A stretch of 22,562 nucleotides of DNA, from contig WLTJ01000004.1 in assembly GCA_009705435.1 (NCBI GenBank), forward strand, positions 1 through 22,562, written 5' to 3'. This document shows positions 1 to 6,683 of the stretch, in pieces (the stretch's first letter is position 1; each line of letters begins with the position of its first letter). The position numbers and the translations under genes were made by a program. Source of the DNA: Actinomycetota bacterium. GTDB taxonomy: Bacteria; Actinomycetota; Acidimicrobiia; Acidimicrobiales; Ilumatobacteraceae. Under the pieces are notes generated by a model. It worked only from the letters and a program-made list of their open reading frames with translations. It had not been told where the DNA came from and made no database searches.

Positions 1-371
1 GGAACAAAGCGTGCCATCACGATGGTCTTTGAGCCGTGCTTCTCAAGAAACGCGTGAGCTTTATCAATGTTTCTCGGGTTAAAAAGTTTGCTTTGTGGCC
101 GGTCAAACAAACTTGGGCCGACCTTGCGTCCAAAGATGTAACCAACCTGATCGCCAATAACGGCTGCAGCAAATGTCACGAGGGCAACGATGGGCAACGA
201 TGGAAGCACGTTGCCACCGGCAGTGGACGATAAGAAGCCGGCAATAAAGAGCAGCGAATCACCAGGCAGAAAAAAACCAATCAGCAATCCCGATTCGGCA
301 AACACGATGGCGGCCAAAAGAACGAGCCCGCCCTTGTCGAGCCATGATTCAATATCAAACAATGCGAGCAT
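1..371 (-). CDS. DedA-family (SNARE-associated/VTT) membrane protein, N-terminal part, cut by the left edge
   Basis: Reading the minus strand from the ATG at 371 gives 123 residues with no stop before the window edge, so the C-terminal part is missing. The protein starts MLALFDIESW, has a hydrophobic segment around residues 15-50 containing E26 and the family motif FFLPGDS (33-39), then GDQVGYIFGRKVG (73-85), and reaches the family's 'ARF' element (R121-F122) at the cut. These are hallmarks of the DedA/VTT family, inner-membrane proteins implicated in lipid (undecaprenyl-phosphate or phosphatidylethanolamine) translocation and proton-motive-force homeostasis. Substrate cannot be read from sequence. 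An AAGG Shine-Dalgarno element lies about 9 nt upstream of the ATG. It is downstream of hppA on the same strand but separated from it by a strong terminator, so it is probably transcribed independently. Confidence 0.85.
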   Translation of the reverse strand, partial: MLALFDIESWLDKGGLVLLAAIVFAESGLLIGFFLPGDSLLFIAGFLSSTAGGNVLPSLPIVALVTFAAAVIGDQVGYIFGRKVGPSLFDRPQSKLFNPRNIDKAHAFLEKHGSKTIVMARFV

Positions 372-417
372 GTGATGACCTTAGTTGTTCGTGGTGTTGT
401 AACGTCTGCACCCAAAC

Positions 418-447
418 AAAAGAGGCGCCCTTGCGGGCGCCTCTTTT
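418..447 (-). terminator. Rho-independent terminator, hppA 3' end (symmetric, could act both ways)
   Basis: A perfect 13-bp inverted repeat: arm 418-430 (AAAAGAGGCGCCC), a 4-nt loop (431-434) and arm 435-447 (GGGCGCCTCTTTT). The GC-rich stem ends in A/T runs on both sides, so an RNA read from either strand ends in a U run. It sits 22 nt past the hppA stop codon and before dedA, so termination of the minus-strand hppA transcript is its obvious job. Confidence 0.92.
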
Positions 448-469
448 GCAGTTCCATGAATACAACTCG

Positions 470-2848
470 TCAGTGAGCAGCAACTGTCTCTTTGCTGAGA
501 GCAGCGATGCCGTCAGTACGACGACCTGAGAAGATCAGCGATCCGATGATGATCACGAGTGCTACTCCGGCGATGACATAACGCGCACCATTGTCTGCCT
601 GGGTGATGATTGCAGGAAGAATCAGCAAGGAAACCAAGTTCATGACCTTGATCAGCGGGTTCAACGCCGGACCAGCAGTGTCCTTGAACGGATCGCCGAC
701 AGTGTCACCAATGACGGCAGCCTTGTGGGACTCACTACCCTTGCCACCGTACTTGCCGTCTTCGATGTACTTCTTGGCGTTGTCCCAAGCACCACCAGCA
801 TTGCTGAGATAGTTGGCCATCAACTGACCAACCAAGATGACTGCGGCCAAGAATGCGCCGAGGGCTTTCCAGTCGATGCCGAAGCCAACAACAACGGGAG
901 CCAGCACTGCCAACAGAGCTGGTGTGGTGAGTTCACGCAATGACGCCTTGGTGCAGATGTCAATCACTGGGCCGTAGTCAGGCTGTTTGGTGCCGGCCAT
1001 GATGCCGCCATCAGCAAACTGATTACGCACTTCTTGAACAACAACTCCAGCGGTGCGACCAACGGCGCGAATTGCCAATGCCGAGAACAAGAACGGAATG
1101 GATCCACCAATCAGCAGACCAATGAATACCTTGGGCTCGGCCACGTTGATTGCTAACTCAGGCAGTTTGAACACGCCGTCGGCAAGGTTTGTGACTCCGT
1201 CAACGAGAGGTTCTCCCAAACTGTCCTTGAGGTTCGCACCAGCTGTCTCAATGTATGAAGCGAACAAAGCCACGGCAGCAATAACAGCAGAGCCAATGGC
1301 AAAGCCTTTGGTCACTGCCTTGGTGGTGTTGCCGACAGCGTCAAGAGCAACCATGATCTTTGCTGGTTCACCGTGGAATTCGCCAGACATTTCAGCGATT
1401 CCGGCGGCATTGTCACTGACTGGACCAAAGGTGTCTTCAGAAACAATGACACCAGTGGTGGCCAACATTCCCATGCCGCACAAGGCGACAAGGTAGAAGC
1501 TGAAAGTGAGGTTTCCGCCACCAAGACCGATCGCTGCGCCGATGGCGATAGCAATAGCGATAACGGCGTATACCGAACTCTCAAGTCCGTAGGCGGTACC
1601 CGACAAAACAACAGTGGCAGGACCAGTTTGTGAGGACTCAGCAATTTCTTGCACTGGTCGGTAATGCGTGCTGGTGTAGTACTCGGTCAGACGACTAACC
1701 AACTGCGCCAGGATCAAACCAATTGCCACAGCACCAAAGACGCGCCATCCGGCGCCACTCAAGAGGCGAACTTTTCCTTCGTCGTCAAGCACGCCCTTAT
1801 CGTTTCCGACGTACGTCAATGCGAGAGCCAGAGTTCCGAGCAAAGTGATCACGCCTGCCACTAAGAAGCCACGGTTGATTGGCTTCAAGGCATCGGTCTC
1901 ATCGTCTTTGGCCTTCACGGCAAACACGCCGAAGATTGAGGCGATCACGCCGATTGCACGGCATGCCAAGGGGAACACCAAACCGAGGGCTGGGTTGAGA
2001 CCAATGGAATTGAAAGCGGCCACACCGAGGATGATCGAGGCCACTAAGGTGACTTCGTAACTCTCGAAGAGGTCAGCAGCCATACCAGCGCAGTCACCTA
2101 CGTTGTCACCTACGTTGTCAGCAATTGTGGCTGGGTTACGGGGGTCGTCCTCGGGGATTCCGGCTTCAACCTTTCCTACCAAGTCGGCGCCAACGTCGGC
2201 AGCCTTGGTGAAGATTCCGCCGCCAACTCGCAAGAACAATGCCAACAGTGAACCACCGAAGCCGAAGCCGATGAGGATCACGGACGAGGTGTTCTGGAAA
2301 GCCATGATGATGCCAGTGGCACCGAGCAGACCGAGACCGACGGTGAACATACCAGCCACACCACCGGTGCGAAAGGCCACCGTGAGGGCTCGGGGCATGC
2401 TGCCACTGAGAGCGGCGGCGGCAGTACGAACGTTGCCTTGCGTTGCCAAGGTCATACCGATGTAACCAGTAAGACCTGAGGCTCCACAGCCCAAGATGAA
2501 GGCGATAGTGCGCCACAATCCAGCCTGGCCAAACGATAAGGCGACTGAGTCATCGGGCTTGAGAATTTTAGTCGATGTCACAAAGACGATGACTGCTAAG
2601 GGCACCAAGATCACCGCAATGGTCTTGAATTGACGCTTGAGATAGGCAAGAGCTCCATCCTGGATCGCTTTGGCGATTTCACGCATCTTTGGTGAACCTT
2701 GATCCTCAGCGAGGACTTTACGGACGAGGAAGAATCCAACTCCGAGGGCCATGAGCGCTGATGCTGCGGACAACCACAACACGGCCCATTCGCCACCTTT
2801 AAGAGTAAATGACTGCCATCCGCCTTCTGCGGCAAAAAGTGAGAACAC
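470..2848 (-). CDS. hppA: K+-independent membrane-bound proton-translocating pyrophosphatase
   Basis: Hydrolyses cytosolic pyrophosphate and pumps H+ across the membrane; a multi-helix integral membrane homodimer in this family. The chosen GTG start (2848) gives 792 residues beginning MFSLFAAEGG. An in-frame GTG at 2890 would add 14 residues but lacks a ribosome-binding site, whereas 2848 has a perfect AAGGAG 6 nt upstream. Residues about 218-255 carry the substrate/Mg signature (DVGADLVGKVE, then EDDPRNPATIADNVGDNVGD); the C-terminal half has GDTVGDPFKDTAGPALNP, the second catalytic block. The GNTTKA motif (about 506-511) has Lys at the position that is Ala in K+-dependent enzymes, predicting a K+-independent H+ pump. 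Length is slightly above the usual 660-770, mainly from an N-terminal helix and loop insertions. Divergent from sdhCAB. Monocistronic by the downstream terminator. Confidence 0.97.
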   Translation of the reverse strand: MFSLFAAEGGWQSFTLKGGEWAVLWLSAASALMALGVGFFLVRKVLAEDQGSPKMREIAKAIQDGALAYLKRQFKTIAVILVPLAVIVFVTSTKILKPDDSVALSFGQAGLWRTIAFILGCGASGLTGYIGMTLATQGNVRTAAAALSGSMPRALTVAFRTGGVAGMFTVGLGLLGATGIIMAFQNTSSVILIGFGFGGSLLALFLRVGGGIFTKAADVGADLVGKVEAGIPEDDPRNPATIADNVGDNVGDCAGMAADLFESYEVTLVASIILGVAAFNSIGLNPALGLVFPLACRAIGVIASIFGVFAVKAKDDETDALKPINRGFLVAGVITLLGTLALALTYVGNDKGVLDDEGKVRLLSGAGWRVFGAVAIGLILAQLVSRLTEYYTSTHYRPVQEIAESSQTGPATVVLSGTAYGLESSVYAVIAIAIAIGAAIGLGGGNLTFSFYLVALCGMGMLATTGVIVSEDTFGPVSDNAAGIAEMSGEFHGEPAKIMVALDAVGNTTKAVTKGFAIGSAVIAAVALFASYIETAGANLKDSLGEPLVDGVTNLADGVFKLPELAINVAEPKVFIGLLIGGSIPFLFSALAIRAVGRTAGVVVQEVRNQFADGGIMAGTKQPDYGPVIDICTKASLRELTTPALLAVLAPVVVGFGIDWKALGAFLAAVILVGQLMANYLSNAGGAWDNAKKYIEDGKYGGKGSESHKAAVIGDTVGDPFKDTAGPALNPLIKVMNLVSLLILPAIITQADNGARYVIAGVALVIIIGSLIFSGRRTDGIAALSKETVAAH

Positions 2849-2854
2849 TAGTAA

Positions 2855-2860
2855 CTCCTT
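2855..2860 (-). promoter_or_regulatory. Ribosome-binding site that fixes the hppA start
   Basis: AAGGAG on the minus strand, 6 nt before the GTG at 2848. It lies inside the longer open frame that begins at 2890, so it argues that the upstream 14 codons are untranslated leader. Confidence 0.75.
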
Positions 2861-2907
2861 GGGACACTCGGGGGCGGCCCGGTTGGCCACCCACCACGGG
2901 CGTAACG

Positions 2908-2913
2908 ATTGTA
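2908..2913 (-). promoter_or_regulatory. Candidate -10 element for hppA
   Basis: TACAAT on the minus strand (5 of 6 matches to TATAAT), about 60 nt upstream of the chosen start. No convincing -35 box lies 16-18 nt upstream; a consensus TTGACA exists at 2964-2969 (minus) but is too far away to pair with it. It would give a leader of roughly 50 nt containing the AAGGAG site. Confidence 0.3.
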
Positions 2914-3107
2914 GATAATCTTGAGCGTCCTCAGCGACACCACGGGGGATTCTGGGACAAAATTGTCAAATATTTCTCAGATTCTCTGCAAGGAATTCGT
3001 GTGACGGTTGGCTTAACAGAGAATTTGGGTAAGGCGTACTTCAGGGTGAGAGGGTGAGAGGAGTAGCGTTTAGTCGAGTTCATCATCTGATGGACCGTCT
3101 CAGTTCT
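2914..3107. other. Divergent hppA/sdhC intergenic region
   Basis: No gene is supported here. Visible structure: a perfect 8-bp inverted repeat, ATTCTCTG (2981-2988) and CAGAGAAT (3017-3024), 28 nt apart, and a tandem 8-bp repeat agggtgag (3043-3050, 3051-3058). Either could belong to the sdh promoter/leader, but I see no clear -35/-10 pair for sdhC. Confidence 0.4.
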
Positions 3108-3124
3108 GAAAGGCGCAGATCGTC

Positions 3125-3898
3125 ATGGCGCAAACAACGATGAAGAGGGGTCCGGTCTCCGGCACCGCAATTGAACGGGCGGCTCGCCGTCGGCGACCGT
3201 TTTTGATTGACCTCTACAGCACAGCTGTGGGCAAAAAGTATGTGATGGCCATCACCGGCATTGGCCTTCTGGGCTTCGTGCTGTTCCATATGATCGGCAA
3301 CCTCAAGATGTACATGGGGCAATCCGACCTCAACCACTACGCGCACTTCTTGGAAAAGTTGTTGTACCCAATTCTCCCTGAGAAAGCCATGTTGTGGATC
3401 TTGCGCGGTGGTCTCTTGACCATGGCGGTCTTGCATATCCATGCTGCGTACTCGTTGACTGTTCTGAACAAGCAAGCCCGCCCAGTGAAGTATCAAAGTG
3501 AGCGCGATTATCAGGTCGCAAGTTTTGCCAGTCGCACGATGCGTTACACCGGCATCATTGTTTTGTTGTTCTTGATTTGGCATCTTCTCGATCTCACCTT
3601 TGGCGCCGGTTCAGTGAACTCATATGTCGGGACAAAAGATGGTGAGGGCTTGAAGGATGTGTACGGCGCAGTTGCTTTCAGCCTGAACAGAGTTCCCGTC
3701 GCAATTTTTTATGTATTAGCCAATATCGCTCTTGGTACTCACTTGTTCCACGGAGTTTGGAGCTTGTTCCAATCGCTTGGTTGGAACAATCCACGTTTTA
3801 ATAAATGGCGTCGCGCCGTTGCTACCTCATTTGCCACGATCATCGTCGTTGGCAACGTTTCGTTCCCTATTGCCGTCCTCGCTGGCGTTGTCGGCTGA
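3125..3898 (+). CDS. sdhC: Succinate dehydrogenase cytochrome b subunit (b558-type, di-haem, single anchor)
   Basis: Membrane anchor of complex II, carrying haem and the quinone site. 257 residues. A basic N-terminus (RRRR at 21-24) precedes five predicted helices: about 37-60, 86-112, 138-160, 188-212 and 228-255. Histidines suited to haem ligation lie in the helices: H55 (LFHMIGN), H104/H106 (LHIHAA), H153 (IWHLLDL) and H206/H209 (GTHLFHG). This matches the one-polypeptide, two-haem anchors of the Bacteroides/Bacillus/Wolinella type, so no sdhD is expected and none is present. GAAAGG at 3108-3113 lies 11 nt before the ATG; a second ATG five codons in is possible. First gene of sdhCAB; sdhA begins 35 nt after its stop. 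Confidence 0.94.
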   Translation: MAQTTMKRGPVSGTAIERAARRRRPFLIDLYSTAVGKKYVMAITGIGLLGFVLFHMIGNLKMYMGQSDLNHYAHFLEKLLYPILPEKAMLWILRGGLLTMAVLHIHAAYSLTVLNKQARPVKYQSERDYQVASFASRTMRYTGIIVLLFLIWHLLDLTFGAGSVNSYVGTKDGEGLKDVYGAVAFSLNRVPVAIFYVLANIALGTHLFHGVWSLFQSLGWNNPRFNKWRRAVATSFATIIVVGNVSFPIAVLAGVVG

Positions 3899-3920
3899 CG
3901 GGTACTTGTTCGGAATTACT

Positions 3921-3926
3921 AGGAGA
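3921..3926 (+). promoter_or_regulatory. Ribosome-binding site that fixes the sdhA start
   Basis: AGGAGA, 7 nt before the ATG at 3934. The same open frame extends upstream to 3805 inside sdhC, but that extension has no site and encodes sequence unlike any SdhA N-terminus. Confidence 0.8.
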
Positions 3927-3933
3927 TACTCAC

Positions 3934-5856
3934 ATGACAATCACATTCAATTCCAAAATTCCTGCTGGTGCCATTGGCGACAAATGGGCAACTTACAAAG
4001 AAGATGCCAAGTTGGTTGCGCCTGGTAACAAGCGAAAGTTCAAAGTCATAGTTGTCGGCACAGGCCTTGCCGGTGCATCAGCGGCAGCCACGATGGCCGA
4101 ACTCGGTTATCAGGTCGACGTCTTTACATTTCATGATTCGCCGCGCCGTGCTCACAGCATTGCGGCGCAGGGTGGAATCAACGCCGCTAAGAATTATCAG
4201 GGTGATGGCGACAGTGTGCACCGTTTGTTCTACGACACAATTAAGGGTGGAGATTTCCGTTCTCGCGAAAGTAATGTTCATCGACTCGCTGAAGTGTCTG
4301 TGAACATTATTGATCAGATGGTTGCCCAAGGGGTTCCTTTTGCTCGTGAATACGGCGGCTTGTTGGATAATCGATCATTTGGTGGAGCGCAAGTCAGTCG
4401 TACTTTTTATGCTCGTGGTCAGACAGGACAGCAGTTGTTGTTGGGCGCTTATCAGCAACTAGCGCGCCAGATTGGTCTCGGAAATGTGCGGATGTTTAAC
4501 CGCACTGAACTTGTCGATGTTGTGACGGTTGATGATCGCTGTGCGGGAATCGTGACTCGCGACTTAGTCAACGGTGAAGTGGTTTCGCATGCGGCCCACG
4601 CAGTCGTGATGGCCACGGGCGGATATGGAAACGTCTTCTACCTGTCGACAAATGCAATGGCTTGTAACGTGACGGCCGCATGGCGAGCCCACCGCAAAGG
4701 TGCAGCATTCGCGAATCCTTGTTATACACAGATTCACCCGACCTGCATTCCACAGAGTGATCCAACCCAATCCAAGTTGACGCTGATGTCAGAATCGTTG
4801 CGTAATGACGGACGAGTTTGGGTTCCGACGAATGCTGACGAGTCTCGCTCTGCTGATCAAGTACCTGAAGCCGAACGCGATTACATTCTTGAGCGTTTGT
4901 ATCCGAGTTACGGAAACCTGGCCCCACGTGACGTCTCCTCGCGCGCCGCTAAGCGTGCAGTTGATGCTGGTCTCGGTGTGGGTCCGCTGAAAAATGGTGT
5001 GTACCTCGATTTCAGTGACGCAGTGAATCGTCTCGGCAAAGACGTTGTTGAAGAGCGTTACGGAAACTTATTCCAGATGTATGAGCGCATCGCTGGCGAG
5101 AATCCTTACGACGTGCCAATGCGTATCTATCCCGCCACTCATTACACAATGGGTGGTTTGTGGGTGGACTATGAACTGATGACCAATATTCCTGGTCTCT
5201 ATGCCGCTGGCGAGGCCAACTTCTCTGATCATGGAGCGAACCGCTTAGGTGCTTCGGCGTTGATGCAAGGTTTGGCTGATGGCTACTTCGTTTTGCCTTA
5301 CACCATTGGCAACTATCTGGCGCCGATGTTGAATAAGCCGATTCCCGGAACAGATCACCCTGCTTTCAAAGAAGCAGAGTTGGCTGCCGCCGCTCGTTAT
5401 CAGGGTTATGTTGATATCAAGGGCTCGCGATCACCTGACTACTTCCATCGTGAAGTGGGGCGCATCATTTGGGATTACTGCGGCATGGAGCGCACTCAAC
5501 AAGGTCTTGAAAAAGCGTTGTCTGAACTCCCTGCCCTGTACGAGGAATTCCAGAAAGACCTGCGCGTTACAGGTGATGCTGAAAGTATGAATCAGACCTT
5601 AGAAAAAGCTGGACGAGTAGATGATTTCTTCCAGTTAGGAATGTTGATGTGCCGTGACGCCCTTGAACGTGAAGAGAGTTGTGGCGGTCACTTCCGCGCC
5701 GAGTACCAAACCGATGAGGGTGAAGCTCTCCGTAACGACGAAGACTTCGCTCACGTTGCTGCATGGGAATGGACAGGCGATCCGACGAAGTCAATTCGTC
5801 ACTCTGAAGAACTCAATTTTGAAGCAATTCACCTAGCGACACGGAGTTACAAGTGA
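3934..5856 (+). CDS. sdhA: Succinate dehydrogenase flavoprotein subunit
   Basis: Oxidises succinate to fumarate and passes electrons to SdhB; peripheral on the cytoplasmic face. 640 residues from the ATG at 3934. The Rossmann dinucleotide motif VGTGLAGAS is at 41-49. H74 in RRAHSIAAQGG is the expected covalent FAD attachment histidine. The active-site His in THYTMGG (H403) and Arg in ANRLGAS (R437) match E. coli H354 and R399. The RRAHSIAAQGGINAAKNYQ region and the overall length fit the Bacteroides/Bacillus-like class found in many actinomycetes, consistent with the di-haem SdhC. Its TGA overlaps the sdhB GTG by 3 nt (GTGA), which suggests translational coupling. Confidence 0.97.
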   Translation: MTITFNSKIPAGAIGDKWATYKEDAKLVAPGNKRKFKVIVVGTGLAGASAAATMAELGYQVDVFTFHDSPRRAHSIAAQGGINAAKNYQGDGDSVHRLFYDTIKGGDFRSRESNVHRLAEVSVNIIDQMVAQGVPFAREYGGLLDNRSFGGAQVSRTFYARGQTGQQLLLGAYQQLARQIGLGNVRMFNRTELVDVVTVDDRCAGIVTRDLVNGEVVSHAAHAVVMATGGYGNVFYLSTNAMACNVTAAWRAHRKGAAFANPCYTQIHPTCIPQSDPTQSKLTLMSESLRNDGRVWVPTNADESRSADQVPEAERDYILERLYPSYGNLAPRDVSSRAAKRAVDAGLGVGPLKNGVYLDFSDAVNRLGKDVVEERYGNLFQMYERIAGENPYDVPMRIYPATHYTMGGLWVDYELMTNIPGLYAAGEANFSDHGANRLGASALMQGLADGYFVLPYTIGNYLAPMLNKPIPGTDHPAFKEAELAAAARYQGYVDIKGSRSPDYFHREVGRIIWDYCGMERTQQGLEKALSELPALYEEFQKDLRVTGDAESMNQTLEKAGRVDDFFQLGMLMCRDALEREESCGGHFRAEYQTDEGEALRNDEDFAHVAAWEWTGDPTKSIRHSEELNFEAIHLATRSYK

Positions 5857-6629
5857 GCAACCACTTAAAGAATCTCAAACTAAAGATCTGGCGTCAGTCA
5901 GGACCAACGGACTCTGGTCATTTTGAAAACTATGTGATGGATGAGATCAGTGATGAGGCATCTTTCCTAGAAATGCTGGATGTTTTGAATGAAGGTCTCA
6001 TTGGCGAAAACAAACTCCCAGTGGTTTTCGACCATGATTGCCGCGAAGGTATTTGTGGAACCTGTTCGTTGATGATCAATGGTCAGGCTCATGGGCCCGA
6101 GCGAAGTACGGCGACATGTCAGTTGCATATGCGTAAGTTCAAGAGCGGGGATGAGATTGTCATTGAACCATGGCGGGCCTCAGCCTTCCCGATCATCAAG
6201 GACCTAATGGTTGATCGTTCGGCTTTTGACCGGATTATTGAATCGGGTGGATTTATCACTGCCCCAACTGGTGGTGCGCCGGATGCGAACTTGATTCCGA
6301 TTCCTAAAACTGTGGCTGATGCAGCCATGGATGCCTCTCAATGCATCGGCTGTGGCGCCTGTGTTGCGGCCTGTCCGAATGGAGCAGCGAACTTATTTAC
6401 TGGTGCCAAGATTGCGCACTTGAACTTATTGCCTCAAGGCCAAGCAGAACGTTTCAAGCGCACCGAGGCGATGGTGGAAACGATGGACGAGTACTTCGGA
6501 TCATGTACCAATCATGGTGAGTGCGAAGCAGCGTGTCCGAAGGAAATTTCAATTGATGTCATTGCGTTGATGAATAAGGACTATCGCAAGTCCAAATTGA
6601 AGAATCGTAAAGAAATTTCTCGAACCTAA
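5853..6629 (+). CDS. sdhB: Succinate dehydrogenase iron-sulfur subunit
   Basis: Electron-transfer subunit between SdhA and the SdhC haems/quinone. 258 residues, GTG start preceded by ACGGAG with 6-nt spacing and overlapping the sdhA stop. [2Fe-2S] ligands C63, C68, C71 and C89 (DCREGICGTC); [4Fe-4S] ligands C164, C167, C170 (CIGCGAC); C174 and the later pair C218/C224/C228 (SCTNHGECEAACP) complete the 3Fe-4S/4Fe-4S ferredoxin-like domain. All expected cysteines are present, so the complex should be functional. Last gene of sdhCAB and convergent with the GH2 gene; the stops are 49 nt apart. Confidence 0.97.
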   Translation: MSNHLKNLKLKIWRQSGPTDSGHFENYVMDEISDEASFLEMLDVLNEGLIGENKLPVVFDHDCREGICGTCSLMINGQAHGPERSTATCQLHMRKFKSGDEIVIEPWRASAFPIIKDLMVDRSAFDRIIESGGFITAPTGGAPDANLIPIPKTVADAAMDASQCIGCGACVAACPNGAANLFTGAKIAHLNLLPQGQAERFKRTEAMVETMDEYFGSCTNHGECEAACPKEISIDVIALMNKDYRKSKLKNRKEISRT

Positions 6630-6683
6630 AACTTGGGAGCGAAACCACTCTGTATCTGGGGATTGTTTGGCCCAAGACTTAGG
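6625..6683. repeat. Inverted repeat spanning the convergent stop codons of sdhB and the GH2 gene
   Basis: Arm 6625-6637 (CCTAAAACTTGGG) pairs with 6671-6683 (CCCAAGACTTAGG) at 11 of 13 positions, with a 33-nt spacer. Each arm includes one gene's TAA. There is no U run, so it is not a classical terminator, but it is the only structure between two convergent genes and could slow or stop polymerase from either side. Confidence 0.45.

Noticed and set aside
1053..1496. Long plus-strand open frame opposite hppA
   Set aside because: Antisense to a strongly conserved gene, low-complexity product, no start signal; a shadow frame.
2092..2116. Short tandem repeat in hppA (cctacgttgtca twice)
   Set aside because: Encodes the conserved DNVGDNVGD active-site motif; repetition comes from the protein.
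2964..2969. Consensus TTGACA on the minus strand as hppA -35 box
   Set aside because: No -10 box lies 15-19 nt downstream; TACAAT is about 50 nt away.
3805..3933. N-terminal extension of sdhA reaching back into sdhC
   Set aside because: No ribosome site, overlaps sdhC coding sequence, and the strong AGGAGA site sits before the ATG at 3934.
3125..6629. Apparent lack of sdhD
   Set aside because: The di-haem single-anchor type of SdhC needs no SdhD, so the operon is complete.
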